DNA of 64,000 nucleotides from Oscillospiraceae bacterium (GCA_017395085.1 JAFPWF010000021.1:1-64000); one strand, 5' to 3'. Shown: positions 31,973-40,951, counted from the first letter of the stretch. Made by a program: numbers and translations. The notes: generated from the letters alone by a model not told the origin.

Positions 31973-33448
31973 TCATGCTTTTGCACCTTTTGCACCTTTT
32001 GCAAGCGGATTCACAAGAAAGATTCTGGATGGTCGGCCGCCGGTGAGCCTCACGATTTCGGCAAGGTAACCGCGGCGGATCAGCTCCTGAACAGCCGGTT
32101 CCATGTTTTCCACGGTGCGGAAATGACTCTGGCACATGTTAAACAGCTCCCGCTTGCTGATCTGCCCGACGCTGCCGATCCTCCGCCACAGGTACTTTGC
32201 ATCCTGCTCTGCGCCGTCCGCGCACATCACCCGGTAGGCAGCCTCCGCGTGAGCGCCCAGAAACTCGGCAATGGCGGTGGCAGCATTTACGGTTTCCACG
32301 CTGATCTCCTCTTCAGCCGGATCGCCGGCAGTCTGCGCGCAGTGCAGCAGCGCCGCAATCCGGACCATTGCGCCCACAAGCTTTCCGCCCCAGTCCCGCA
32401 TGTGTTCCCATCGGTCACCGAGCAGCATCTCAATATATTCCTGATAGGACTGCCTGAGCCAGTCGGCATCGGGGGAAAGGCGGATGACTCCATGGCTCTG
32501 CCCCGACAGCGCCCTGCGGATAAACGCCCCGTAGTTTTCTTTCACTTCTTCCGGGACCGGCAGCGGGGAGACCTTTCTGGATCCGACCTTGCTGCTGCAG
32601 ACCGCAAACAGAAACCTGCCGCACAGACCCCGGCCGCGGAATGCGGCATTGCTCATGAGGCCTGTCAGGACTTCAGGCTGGATGGTCAGCAGCATGGTGA
32701 GACGCGGAGACTGGATATAGTTGGAACCCCTGCTGATGCGGTCAACGATAACCGGGTCCCCGGCATGTGCCTTGAGATAAACATCAAAGCCGCTCATTTT
32801 ATCATACCTGCCGCGCATCGCGTCAAAAACGCCTCCCTCGGCGCTGCACACAGTCAGGCAACCGTTCTGTTTGTCCAGCATCTCCGCCAGTTTTTCCGGC
32901 GTGGTGTCGTCCACAATCCAGCGCCGCTCATGGATGACTTTGAACTCAGCAAGCTCGGCAGCGAGCTCCAACGCCTCCCTGCGCTTGCTTTCATCTTTCA
33001 TGGCTGCCTGTTTTGCTGCCTGGAGCTTCCGTTCCAGCATGTCCCTCTCGGCCCGGTTCTTTTCGATCTCCGCGGCACCGAACTCCCGCTCGTCCTTCTC
33101 ATAATCATAGATGGGCTTTGTCAGCGCGGAGATGACGGCTGACTTCCTCTCTCCCGGCGGGGCGACGGCCGCACAGTACAGGCAGAGGGGCTCCTGCCAG
33201 TCCGGGGTGACTTCAACCCGGAACCTGGACTGGAAAAGCGTTGCCAGCACCCCGAGGGAAAGAAGGCCTCCCATCTCTTCCGGCGTCTGGGTTGCTTCCG
33301 CCAGGCACTCTACCATACTGCCAAGGACGGAAGGAAGCTTGTCTGTCGGGAACTGCGGCCGATATTCCTCTGCAAAAGGTACAAAAGGTGCAAAAGTGGT
33401 CAGGCTGCCCGTGATTTCATCTGCGTACTCTTCAAAATAGTCATGCAT
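31973..33448 (-). CDS. DUF3987/YfjI-like protein (mobile-element helicase/primase type)
   Basis: A 491-residue protein with the DUF3987 core: LLSLGVLATLFQSRFRVEV, a Walker-like segment APPGERKSAVISAL, a coiled-coil of charged residues (about 130-165), VDDTTPEKLAEML, AEGGVFDAM and RFLFAVCSSKVGSRK. Homologues lie in phage-like and integrative elements. The start ATG lacks a strong ribosome site. Both ends of the gene carry short nine-base iterations, read as TFAPFVPFA near the N-terminus and KGAKGAKA at the C-terminus. No integrase, primase or phage gene is adjacent, so it appears to be an orphan cargo or a remnant. Confidence 0.75.
   Translation of the reverse strand: MHDYFEEYADEITGSLTTFAPFVPFAEEYRPQFPTDKLPSVLGSMVECLAEATQTPEEMGGLLSLGVLATLFQSRFRVEVTPDWQEPLCLYCAAVAPPGERKSAVISALTKPIYDYEKDEREFGAAEIEKNRAERDMLERKLQAAKQAAMKDESKRREALELAAELAEFKVIHERRWIVDDTTPEKLAEMLDKQNGCLTVCSAEGGVFDAMRGRYDKMSGFDVYLKAHAGDPVIVDRISRGSNYIQSPRLTMLLTIQPEVLTGLMSNAAFRGRGLCGRFLFAVCSSKVGSRKVSPLPVPEEVKENYGAFIRRALSGQSHGVIRLSPDADWLRQSYQEYIEMLLGDRWEHMRDWGGKLVGAMVRIAALLHCAQTAGDPAEEEISVETVNAATAIAEFLGAHAEAAYRVMCADGAEQDAKYLWRRIGSVGQISKRELFNMCQSHFRTVENMEPAVQELIRRGYLAEIVRLTGGRPSRIFLVNPLAKGAKGAKA
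31978..32005. repeat. Nine-base iterations at the 3' end of the DUF3987 gene
   Basis: Three copies of a TTTTGCA(CC) unit in tandem on the plus strand. The same unit occurs in the opposite orientation at 33371-33396, 1.4 kb away. Confidence 0.75.
33371..33396. repeat. Inverted counterpart iterations at the 5' end of the DUF3987 gene
   Basis: Three near copies of TGCAAAAGG (one with TACAAAAGG), inverted with respect to 31978-32005. Both arrays lie inside the reading frame. Confidence 0.75.
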
Positions 33449-33679
33449 AAGCGTTCGATATCCTCTTTCTCTCTGAAACTGTTCATCTGTTCTTCCAATG
33501 TGCCGCAGGCATCGTCCGGAATTCTTTCATTGGGAACACCCCCTGGTAATGGTCTGAACACATTCTAGCACAAGTGCCCGGGGCTCAGTATGGAACAATC
33601 CGGCTCAACGCGGTTCGACTTTTGCCGAAAATGTACAAATTTTCAGCGCGGCGGTGCTTTGCAGCTCCGCGCTATCCTT

Positions 33680-33710
33680 GGATTCGGATTCCGGATTCGG
33701 ATTCGGATTG
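33680..33710. repeat. GGATTC hexamer tandem array
   Basis: About five copies of GGATTC, one with an inserted C. Too short to assign a role; could be slippage-generated. Confidence 0.7.
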
Positions 33711-33780
33711 TATTGGATTACGGACGCATTTGCCATACCCCGTGACACGTGACAAAAAGGACAAAACGATACATGCGAAG

Positions 33781-33819
33781 AAAAGGATTGCTACCTTGTT
33801 GAGATAGCAATCCTTTTTT
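33781..33819 (+). terminator. Orphan intrinsic terminator
   Basis: Stem AAAAGGATTGCTA (33781-33793) with 33805-33817 and T6 on the plus strand. No plus-strand gene ends nearby, so it may close a small RNA or a lost gene. Confidence 0.7.
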
Positions 33820-33928
33820 GGCTAAATATTTGCAGCGTCAAAGCGATTTGTCTTTACACTTTGGGCATATGTATTGTCTCCTATAGTTAATTATTGCTTA
33901 GTTAATCGAAGCGGCTCATCTTGGGGCA

Positions 33929-35014
33929 TCATCTTTTTCTTTTACTGCAGAAGTCAGCAAAATAGTTTGAGTTCAGAGTGAGCGTGAACTTATGCACTTC
34001 TTTGTCCTGGTTCAGAGACTGGGCGAGCTCCAGGGCGCGGCGAAGCTTGATCTCAGTCAGATCTGTAAGCGTAAACGCCCCGGTAGATGTCATGATTCGG
34101 AAAAAGTCTTCGATGAATTCATCCCGTTCTTCCAGGTTCATTCGGGAAAGCGTCTTATTCATCGCTTCCTGGAACAATGCGCTGCTCGGACTCAGCGCTT
34201 CCGAGCGCACAAAAGAAGTGCCGAGCACTTTCCAGGTAAAACCGTCATGTGCTTTGGCGCCGAAGCAGTCGCTTATGACGATTTCAGGATCTTTTCCCGT
34301 TGAAAGCAATAAACCGACAATGGAGTTCTGGGGAATCAGGGACGTCAGTTTCGGCAGAATCCTGAGGTATCCTTCCTGTTTCAGAAAATCATCCCGAAAA
34401 CCGGGCCCGTCAAAATTGTACACGCTGATAATCCGGTCCTGCAGATTCTGCGGAAGCATCGAAGCGGCATATACGGCGAGATTTCCTCCCTTGGAGTGCC
34501 CGCAAACAATAAAGCTGTCGTCATAGGCATCCATTGCCCAGCGAAGATAGCGCAGAGCATCTTCCTGCGCCGGAATCGTGTCGACAATGGACATGCGGAA
34601 ATTCTCTTTCCATGCAAAAATGTTGTCGTCCGTGCCGCGGAATGTAATATAACGGGTGCCGTCCGGAATGCGGACCGTCAGCGCTGAAAACTGTTCCGTG
34701 TTATTGCTGTCATCGATTTTTCTGTAGCCGGAAAGCATCAGCGATTGAAAGCGGGGAACCGAGGGCAGCCGGTAAAAACTGTCGACGACTTTCGGAGAGG
34801 TCGTGATCCCAAGGGAGGCGCCGGCTTTTCCGTTCTTCGCACGATAAGCCTCCACGACCTTGCCGAGGGGCGCTTCCTGCTCATCAGCGGGAACAATGCC
34901 GGTCAGATTCGGACATCCGATTTTCGATATGAGATAACAATCCGCTTCGTTGGCAGGGCTGTTCCGAAAACTCAGATCTCCGCGCCAGTCCATATAGTCA
35001 AAGAGATCAGCCAT
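33929..35014 (-). CDS. DUF2974/Mbeg1-like lipase-fold protein
   Basis: A 361-residue alpha/beta hydrolase-type protein. It starts MADLFDYMDWRGDLSF, typical of this Firmicutes family. It carries ITFRGTDDN (oxyanion strand) and the nucleophile elbow VCGHSKGGNLAVYAA. There is no signal peptide, so it is probably cytoplasmic. The substrate is unknown; lipase class 3 relatives hydrolyse acylglycerols. It follows the nuclease gene by 12 bases and is likely in the same transcript. Confidence 0.85.
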   Translation of the reverse strand: MADLFDYMDWRGDLSFRNSPANEADCYLISKIGCPNLTGIVPADEQEAPLGKVVEAYRAKNGKAGASLGITTSPKVVDSFYRLPSVPRFQSLMLSGYRKIDDSNNTEQFSALTVRIPDGTRYITFRGTDDNIFAWKENFRMSIVDTIPAQEDALRYLRWAMDAYDDSFIVCGHSKGGNLAVYAASMLPQNLQDRIISVYNFDGPGFRDDFLKQEGYLRILPKLTSLIPQNSIVGLLLSTGKDPEIVISDCFGAKAHDGFTWKVLGTSFVRSEALSPSSALFQEAMNKTLSRMNLEERDEFIEDFFRIMTSTGAFTLTDLTEIKLRRALELAQSLNQDKEVHKFTLTLNSNYFADFCSKRKR

Positions 35015-35026
35015 GAAAACCCTCCT

Positions 35027-35785
35027 TCAGCCCTCAGCGCGGCGGCTTTCGCCGGTGCGGTAGTCGATGACGATACCGGGCTGAACGTTATAGACAAACA
35101 CGTGAAACTGCAGGCCCTTACCGTGGTCTTCGACGGAATACGCCTCCATCCGGACGCCGGTCGCCACCAGGTTTTTGCCCTCGTAGGCCGGGGTGACGCG
35201 GTAGGCCACATGGTTTTTGGTGCTGTGGATGTAATAGGCGACCTTCATCTCCCACTCCAGCATCGACGTGGCGTTGAGGTATCTGGTACCGGTAAAGAGG
35301 TTCTCGGGCGTCGAGTTGTCGCCGCAGAGCAGATAGCCGATGACATGGCAGCGGTTGTACAGAAAACGGTCTTCGATCAGGTCGTCATAGCGTGCGGTAT
35401 GCCAGCCGGAGGGCCGGAAGTCGCCGACCGGTCCGCGCTCCTCCGTGGGCAGCAGCTCGGGCCCGAGCATCGCCTCGCCCGTACCGGTGCGCCCGAGGGA
35501 GTCGAACGGGGCGAAGGTCACGTGCGCTTCGGCGGAGAGCTCCTCTTTTGTGAAGAGCGGCCGGTTTTTGTTCAGCTCGACCCAGTCCTGCCCGCTGTAC
35601 GCCGGGATCCCGGACTCGTCAAACGGGGCGGATTCCGTGCCGGGCCCGCCGGAGAGCGCCTCAAGCAGGGCGGAAGGCGCCGCACCCAGACGGTGCAGCA
35701 GCAGACCCGCGCAGACCAGCAGCACGGCCAGGGCAAGGAGAAAAACCCAGATTCTGTTTTGCGTCCGTTTTTTCGTGCTTCTCAT
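35027..35785 (-). CDS. Membrane-anchored DNA/RNA non-specific endonuclease (EndA-like)
   Basis: A 252-residue protein with one N-terminal membrane segment (residues 12-32) and an extracellular beta-beta-alpha-metal nuclease domain. The active site reads FLYNRCHVIGYLLCGDNSTP, with the catalytic His; the usual DRGH is NRCH here, keeping the His but not the first Asp. NLFTGTRYLN supplies the metal-binding Asn. EndA-type nucleases degrade one strand during DNA uptake or use DNA as a nutrient. It lies between a methyltransferase-like gene and the Mbeg1-like gene. Confidence 0.88.
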   Translation of the reverse strand: MRSTKKRTQNRIWVFLLALAVLLVCAGLLLHRLGAAPSALLEALSGGPGTESAPFDESGIPAYSGQDWVELNKNRPLFTKEELSAEAHVTFAPFDSLGRTGTGEAMLGPELLPTEERGPVGDFRPSGWHTARYDDLIEDRFLYNRCHVIGYLLCGDNSTPENLFTGTRYLNATSMLEWEMKVAYYIHSTKNHVAYRVTPAYEGKNLVATGVRMEAYSVEDHGKGLQFHVFVYNVQPGIVIDYRTGESRRAEG

Positions 35786-35824
35786 GGCAGTACCTGCGGC
35801 CCTGCGGCCGCATCTCCCGGAGTT

Positions 35825-36673
35825 TTACAGAGGCTTGCGCAGGATGACGCTGCCGTGCAGGTCGCAGACCGGCGTCGGCAGAAGCGCCTTTTCCCGGCAG
35901 AATTCCCGGACGGCCTTTCCGGCGCCGGTGAACTGCGTGCTGTTGACGTCGTGGATCAGCAGCGCTCCGCCGGGAGAGAGCTGCGCCCAGAAGAGCGGCA
36001 GCGCGGCCGCCGTCGGGGCGTACAGGTCCGCGTCGACGGAAACAAAGGCGAAGCGTTCTTCCATGCACGGCCGGAAGGTGTTGGGAAAGTACCCCTTGTG
36101 AAACACGGCCTTCTCCGGATGGGGCAGGCGCTCCTCCACGATCGCCTGCGCGGTTTCCGAAAAGTCTCCGACTTTTGCCCCGGACAGGCCCTGCGCCTGC
36201 TCGATCGCCACATCCTCTTCCGGGAAGCCTTCAAAGGTGTCGAACAGGTGGAGCACGCGGTCGGGGAAGGCCGCGTTGATGAGCGCGGCAAAGTCGCCGC
36301 GGAACACGCCCAGTTCGGCCACGGCGCCGGGGATTTCCTTCTCCAGGATCTGCTCGGCCAGCAGGCGCATCGTCGCGGCGCGGGCGTCAAAGGTCTTCAG
36401 CGCATCCGGGCGCAGAAACGGCCCGTCGAATCCGAGTTCCCGGATCTGCGCCTCCATCTCAGATGCGCGTTCGTCGTCCATCACGCAGAGACAGAAGCAG
36501 TCCGGAAAGAAAAGCAGGCTCTCGGCCGGCGATACGATCTGGATTCCGGCAAGCGTGCCGCCCCATTTGCGCCTGTTGTTGTCCGCGAAGCAGGCAACGC
36601 GGTATTCCGGCCCCATCAGGCGCGAAACCATGGCGCCGATCTGCCCGGCGCCGAAAAGAACCACAGTTTTCAT
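35825..36673 (-). CDS. TylF/MycF-like methyltransferase with N-terminal nucleotide-binding domain
   Basis: A 282-residue two-domain protein. Residues 1-90 form a Rossmann-like domain opening VVLFGAGQIGAMVSRLMG, as in sugar-modifying enzymes. Residues 100-280 are TylF-like: AVAELGVFRGDFAALIN (SAM loop), FDTFEGFPEEDV, FVSVDADLYAPTAAALP and LLIHDVNS. TylF enzymes O-methylate sugars. No glycan cluster is adjacent, so the acceptor is unknown. It ends 39 bases before the nuclease and starts six bases after the nitrilase gene. Confidence 0.85.
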   Translation of the reverse strand: MKTVVLFGAGQIGAMVSRLMGPEYRVACFADNNRRKWGGTLAGIQIVSPAESLLFFPDCFCLCVMDDERASEMEAQIRELGFDGPFLRPDALKTFDARAATMRLLAEQILEKEIPGAVAELGVFRGDFAALINAAFPDRVLHLFDTFEGFPEEDVAIEQAQGLSGAKVGDFSETAQAIVEERLPHPEKAVFHKGYFPNTFRPCMEERFAFVSVDADLYAPTAAALPLFWAQLSPGGALLIHDVNSTQFTGAGKAVREFCREKALLPTPVCDLHGSVILRKPL

Positions 36674-36679
36674 TCCGCC

Positions 36680-37597
36680 TTACTCCCTTACAATCAGCTC
36701 CAGAACGTCCGGCCTGGAATAGTGGCCGACGGCGTCGTGCTCCATTTTGCATGCGGCGGCAAGGTTCATGTCGAGGTCTGCATAGAGGATGGTTTCCTCG
36801 TCCCAGACCGGGTCCGTCATGTAGTGGCCGTAGGGGTCGATGATGCAGCTGCCGCCGCGGCAGACCATCTCAGGCAGTTTGGCGAGGTCTTCCGCGGTGT
36901 TCAGGTCTTTGGGATAGGAATCCTTGCGGATGAGCATGTCGGCGTTGATGAAGTAGCACTTGCCCTCGATGGCGATGTGCTGTATCGTGGCCTGCCACTC
37001 CGGGTTGTCGTTGGTGTTGGGCGAGATGTAGATGGTAATGCCCTTTTCGTACAGCGCGACGCGTGCCAGGGGCATGTAGCTCTCCCAGCAGATCAGCGCG
37101 CCGACCGGGCCCCAGGGCGTGTCGGTGACGGGGAAGTAGTCCCGGTTGGCGTCGCCCCAGACCAGCCGCTCGGAGCCGGTGGGCTTCAGCTTGCGGTGCA
37201 CCTTCCAGGTCCCGTCCGGGGCGAAGATGGCGTTGCTGTTGTACAGCGTGCCGATGACGGCGTCCCGCTCGGAAAAGCCGATGCTGATGTAGGCGCCCGC
37301 GGAAACCGCCGCGGCGGACAGCGCCTGAAACTCCGCTTCCCCGGCGACGAGCGATGCGTTATAGTACCGCATCCAGTCCTTCCGGCCGGCTTCGGTGCGC
37401 TTGCCCATGCTGAAGCCGAAGTTCATCCCGACCGGGTAGCCCGGGATAAAGAGCTCCGGAAACACGATGAGCTCCGCCTTTTCGGACACGGCGTTCGCAA
37501 TCAGGCCCAGCGCCTTCTGCAGGGAGGCGGCTTTATCGAACATGACGGGTTCCGCCTGAACCAGCGCCACGCGGCAGGTGTTTTTCAGATCTTTCAT
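36680..37597 (-). CDS. Carbon-nitrogen hydrolase, nitrilase type
   Basis: A 305-residue enzyme of the nitrilase branch. The catalytic triad is Glu in FPELFIPGYP, Lys in HRKLKPTGSER and Cys in ALICWESYMPLAR; the CWE sequence is typical of true nitrilases. It converts a nitrile to a carboxylic acid and ammonia or hydrolyses a related C-N bond. It follows the aldo/keto reductase by 27 bases on the same strand. Confidence 0.92.
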   Translation of the reverse strand: MKDLKNTCRVALVQAEPVMFDKAASLQKALGLIANAVSEKAELIVFPELFIPGYPVGMNFGFSMGKRTEAGRKDWMRYYNASLVAGEAEFQALSAAAVSAGAYISIGFSERDAVIGTLYNSNAIFAPDGTWKVHRKLKPTGSERLVWGDANRDYFPVTDTPWGPVGALICWESYMPLARVALYEKGITIYISPNTNDNPEWQATIQHIAIEGKCYFINADMLIRKDSYPKDLNTAEDLAKLPEMVCRGGSCIIDPYGHYMTDPVWDEETILYADLDMNLAAACKMEHDAVGHYSRPDVLELIVRE

Positions 37598-37624
37598 GGT
37601 GATCCCCCGGGTCTTTCTCAGAGT

Positions 37625-38749
37625 TTATGATTCAAAATGCCTTGCGACGTCCTCCAGATACTTGCGGATGGGCAGATGCTGGGGACACATGGCTTCGCAC
37701 TGGCCGCAGCGGATGCAGTCGCTGGCCTTGCCGTGCTCCAGGGTCAGGTTGTCGTAATAGCTGCGCTGCGGCGTCCAGACCTTTTCCTTGATTTCCTGCA
37801 GGTCGAGGTTGTAAAGCGAAAAGTACTTCGGGATGGCGATGTTCTTCGGGCAGTTCACCGTGCAGTAGGCGCAGCCGGTGCAGGGCACGGTAATGTTGCG
37901 GTTGATAATTTCGGCGGCCTGGAGCATCAGTTTCTGTTCTTCCTCATTCAGCGGGCGGAAGTCGCGCATGTAGCCGGTGTTGTCCAGCAGCTGTTCCATG
38001 TTGCTCATGCCGCTGAGCACCACCATCACGTTGTCAAGGCTGGCGGCGAAGCGGATGGCCCAGGAGGGGACGGACAGATCCGGCTCGCGGGCTTTGAACA
38101 TCTGCTCCAGTTCTTCGGGTACTTTTGCCAGCGTCCCGCCCTTGACCGGTTCCATGACAATGACGGGCTTGCCGTGCTTTGTCGCGACCTCATAGCACTT
38201 GCGGCTCTGCACGCCGAGACTCTCCCAATCCAGGTAGTTGAGCTGCAGCTGCACGTATTCAATCTCCGGGTGCTCCGTCAGGATGCGATCCAATAGTTCG
38301 GGCCCGTCGTGGTACGAAAAGCCGATATGCCGCACGAGTCCCTGCTCCTTTTTCTCCCGGATGAAGTCCCAGCAGTGCAGGCGGTCGAAGGTCTGCAGGG
38401 AATGCGAGTTGACGTCGTGCAGCCAGTAGTAGTCAAAGTACCCGGCGCCGGTGCGGCGCAGCTGCTCCTGGAACAGCCACTCGCGGTCCGCTTCCTTCTT
38501 CAGCATGTAGGCGGGGAGCTTGGTGGTCAGGGTGAAGCTGTCGCGCGGATGGCGCGAGACCAGCGCCTCCTTCACGGCTTCCTCGCTTTTGCCGCCGCAG
38601 TACATCCAGGCGGTGTCAAAGTAGGTGAAGCCCTGTTCCAGAAAGCTGTCCACCATCTGCTTCATCTGCTCGATGTCAATGCTTCCCCAGTCCTCGGGGT
38701 CAAGCTGCGGCAGACGCATCAGGCCGAAGCCGAGTTTCTTTTTGGTCAT
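37625..38749 (-). CDS. Aldo/keto reductase with C-terminal 2x 4Fe-4S ferredoxin domain
   Basis: A 374-residue Fe-S aldo/keto reductase of the anaerobe type. The TIM barrel holds FDTAWMYCGG with the catalytic Asp/Tyr, TKLPA with Lys and the His in YWLHDVNS. The end has CTGCAYCTVNCP and CIRCGQCEAMCP. Such fusions probably use ferredoxin or internal electron transfer instead of NADPH. The substrate is unknown. It is upstream of nitrilase in a run of minus-strand enzymes. Confidence 0.92.
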   Translation of the reverse strand: MTKKKLGFGLMRLPQLDPEDWGSIDIEQMKQMVDSFLEQGFTYFDTAWMYCGGKSEEAVKEALVSRHPRDSFTLTTKLPAYMLKKEADREWLFQEQLRRTGAGYFDYYWLHDVNSHSLQTFDRLHCWDFIREKKEQGLVRHIGFSYHDGPELLDRILTEHPEIEYVQLQLNYLDWESLGVQSRKCYEVATKHGKPVIVMEPVKGGTLAKVPEELEQMFKAREPDLSVPSWAIRFAASLDNVMVVLSGMSNMEQLLDNTGYMRDFRPLNEEEQKLMLQAAEIINRNITVPCTGCAYCTVNCPKNIAIPKYFSLYNLDLQEIKEKVWTPQRSYYDNLTLEHGKASDCIRCGQCEAMCPQHLPIRKYLEDVARHFES

Positions 38750-38784
38750 GGTTCCTCTCCTTGCGGTGTTTTTTGATTCCTTGA

Positions 38785-39735
38785 TTACATTCCGATTTTT
38801 TTGCAGAAAGCGTCGATCAGCGCGGTATATCGCGCGGTGTCGGTCAGATAGCTGAGTCCGTGCCCGGCGCCCGGGAAGGTCTGCAGGTCAACCATCGCGG
38901 GGTTGGCGGCTGCGATCTCCCGGCCCATCCGGCAGGGCACAAGCTCGTCCGCCTCGCCGTGGATCAGCAGGACGGGCACCTTCGTGTGCCGCACGGCCGA
39001 CGCCGCGTTTACGCCGCCCAGGGTAAAGCCGCCGAAAAGCTTTGCCGCAAGCCGGACGAACGGAAACAGCGCCTCCATCGGAAACTTCAGCTTCTTTCCG
39101 GTCAAGGTGATGATTTCTTCCGGCGTGGTGTAGGGGCAGTCGGCCAGGATGCCGCAGACATTTTGCGGCAGGCCGAGTTCCGAAGCCATCAGCACGGTTG
39201 CCGCGCCCATGGAGATCCCGCCGAGCAGGATCTTCGTGTCCGGCCCGAAGCGCTCCGCGGCGTACCGGGTCCAGTTCAGCACGTCATAGCGCTCGTTGAT
39301 GCCGAAGGAGATGGTGTGCCCCTCGCTGCTGCAGTGGGCGCGTTCCTCGATCATCAGCACGTTGAAGCCCCTGCTCAGGCAGATATTCGCGCCGCCGCAG
39401 AAGTCCCTTGACGGCGTGCCCCGGTAACCGTGGCACAGGATGGCGAGCGGCGCCCCGTCCGCCGTGTGGTAATATCGCCCGGAAAGCCGCAGCCCGTCGT
39501 GTGACAGGATGCTGACGCGCTCATACGGTTTCGCGTTCAGCGCGTCGATGAGCGAGATGCACCGGTCACGCTGTTCCTGCGTCGGGATCGGGATCGGCAG
39601 GTCGTGGTCGTCATCTTGGTTTTTGCGCGGGGAGTGGAAAATATAGCGGTAAATCCAGTAAACGGAACCTGCACCGGTCCCCGCGGCGGCAGCGGGAATC
39701 AGCCACAGTTTTTTCCTGTTTTTCAAATGCATCAT
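38785..39735 (-). CDS. Membrane-anchored alpha/beta hydrolase
   Basis: About 316 residues. An N-terminal membrane segment (KLWLIPAAAAGTGAGSVYW) is followed by a hydrolase domain with HGYRGTP (oxyanion), nucleophile elbow GGISMGAATV, acid VLLIHGEADELVP and catalytic GAGHGLS. The start is uncertain. An in-frame ATG at 39783 lies only a few bases from a TATAAT box, so translation probably begins at 39735 or 39732. It probably cleaves an ester or amide near the membrane; the substrate is unknown. Confidence 0.85.
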   Translation of the reverse strand: MMHLKNRKKLWLIPAAAAGTGAGSVYWIYRYIFHSPRKNQDDDHDLPIPIPTQEQRDRCISLIDALNAKPYERVSILSHDGLRLSGRYYHTADGAPLAILCHGYRGTPSRDFCGGANICLSRGFNVLMIEERAHCSSEGHTISFGINERYDVLNWTRYAAERFGPDTKILLGGISMGAATVLMASELGLPQNVCGILADCPYTTPEEIITLTGKKLKFPMEALFPFVRLAAKLFGGFTLGGVNAASAVRHTKVPVLLIHGEADELVPCRMGREIAAANPAMVDLQTFPGAGHGLSYLTDTARYTALIDAFCKKIGM

Positions 39736-39787
39736 CTCCGGTTCGTGCGCTTCCGCATTGCTGCCGGCACGGGTTTCATTCATTTTT

Positions 39788-39815
39788 ATTATATCTGTTT
39801 TTCCGCACAAATCAA
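39788..39815 (-). promoter_or_regulatory. Promoter of the alpha/beta hydrolase gene
   Basis: On the minus strand TTGATT, 16 nt, TATAAT (complement of 39788-39793). It predicts a start near 39776 and rules out upstream start codons. Confidence 0.6.
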
Positions 39816-39907
39816 TTGCATTCTCATCCGGCGCCGTTGCAAAGAAGCGCCGTCGGTGTTAAGATGAATCAGTTTTTTATCAGATGCTGACAGGGGAAGA
39901 GCAAGTT

Positions 39908-40864
39908 ATGAATCAGAATTACGACATCATCTGCATCGGGATGGCCCTTGTGGATTCCATCATCCGGGGCTTCGATCCGGAGCCCGTCTCCGCCTCCGGT
40001 TACCGGGCGGAGTCCGGCTCCCTGAATGTGGGCGGCGAAGCCGTCAACGAAGCGATGGCCGCGGCAAAGCTCGGCATGAAAACGGGGATCCTGTGCTCCC
40101 TCGGAGAAGACGAAGCGGGCGAGCTTGTGCTCGGCGCGCTGCACCGCTGCGGCGTGGATACCAGTCTGGTGGTTCGTTCCGGCGAGCGCCCGACGCCGGT
40201 TTCCACCATGTTTGTCCGCGGGGACGGGACCCGAAAGTCCGTCACAAACCGTGCCCACAGCCTGAACTTCCACCCGGAACAGTATACGGAGCAGTTCGCG
40301 GATGCGAGGGCGCTGATCCTCGGGTCGCTGTTCCGCGCGCCCTTCGACGACCCTGAAATCATCCATGCGGTCCTCACAGCCGCCAAGGACGCCGGGCAGA
40401 TCACGGTCGCGGACACGAAGCTTCCCAATTTCCGATTTCTGAATCTGGAAGATCTCCGGGATTCCCTGCCGCTGGTGGATTACATCACCCCCAATGAAGA
40501 CGAGGCGCGCTACTACTCCGGAAAGGACACTCCCGAAGAGATGGCGGACGCCTTCCTGGAGCGGGGCGTGGGGAACGTCATCATCAAGCTCGGCGGCAAA
40601 GGCTGCTTTTTCAAGAATCTGGAGACCTCGTTCCGCCTGCCGGCCTGCGACATTCAGGCCGTGGACGCAACCGGGGCGGGAGATAACTTTGTCGCCGGCT
40701 TCACGGCGGAGATCCTGCGGGGGAGTACCCCGTATGACGCCCTCCGCTTCGCCAACGCCTGCGGCGCCATCTGCACCACCGCGGTCGGCGCGGGAACGGC
40801 ATTGAAAAACCGGGACCAGGTTTTAGCGTTCCTGGACCCGGCGTCGGCAGAGAGGGTGCAATAA
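39908..40864 (+). CDS. PfkB-family carbohydrate/nucleoside kinase
   Basis: A 318-residue ribokinase-type enzyme. It has the N-terminal NVGGEAVNEAMAAAKLG (sugar-binding GG), ITPNEDEA, and the catalytic signature DATGAGDNFVAGF near residue 255 with the Asp base. It phosphorylates a sugar, nucleoside or similar alcohol with ATP. No transporter is next to it in the window, so the substrate is open. GGGGAAGAG precedes the ATG at 39908, preferred over an ATG eight codons earlier. Confidence 0.92.
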   Translation: MNQNYDIICIGMALVDSIIRGFDPEPVSASGYRAESGSLNVGGEAVNEAMAAAKLGMKTGILCSLGEDEAGELVLGALHRCGVDTSLVVRSGERPTPVSTMFVRGDGTRKSVTNRAHSLNFHPEQYTEQFADARALILGSLFRAPFDDPEIIHAVLTAAKDAGQITVADTKLPNFRFLNLEDLRDSLPLVDYITPNEDEARYYSGKDTPEEMADAFLERGVGNVIIKLGGKGCFFKNLETSFRLPACDIQAVDATGAGDNFVAGFTAEILRGSTPYDALRFANACGAICTTAVGAGTALKNRDQVLAFLDPASAERVQ

Positions 40865-40882
40865 TACAGCAGCAATAAGAAC

Positions 40883-40930
40883 TTGACAAGTGACCTTTCG
40901 TTCACTATAATAGGTGAACGAAAGGTCACT
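40883..40930 (+). promoter_or_regulatory. Near-ideal promoter inside a perfect TetR operator
   Basis: TTGACA (40883-40888), 17 nt, TATAAT (40906-40911). A perfect 17-bp inverted repeat, AGTGACCTTTCGTTCAC (40889-40905) with 40914-40930, fills the spacer and the downstream side, and the -10 box lies in its eight-base centre. A repressor bound here must exclude polymerase. Confidence 0.92.
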
Positions 40931-40951
40931 CTTCTATGTATGGAGGTTATT

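Larger units (their letters stand above)
33449..33928. other. Gene-poor segment upstream of the DUF3987 gene
   Basis: No convincing gene in 480 bases. It holds two very short minus-strand frames near 33460-33520, a GGATTC-type hexamer array (33680-33710), the sequence GTGACACGTGAC (33742-33753) and an orphan terminator. Base composition falls after 33750. It looks like a mobile-element flank or a degraded region. Confidence 0.5.

Noticed and set aside
33574..33807. 77-codon plus-strand frame near the DUF3987 gene
   Set aside because: It covers the hexamer array and ends inside the terminator stem. Composition is not protein-like and no ribosome site is present.
34745..37630. 961-codon plus-strand frame opposite the lipase, nuclease, methyltransferase and nitrilase genes
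   Set aside because: Antisense shadow in high-GC sequence. The minus strand has intact catalytic motifs and ribosome sites in four separate genes.
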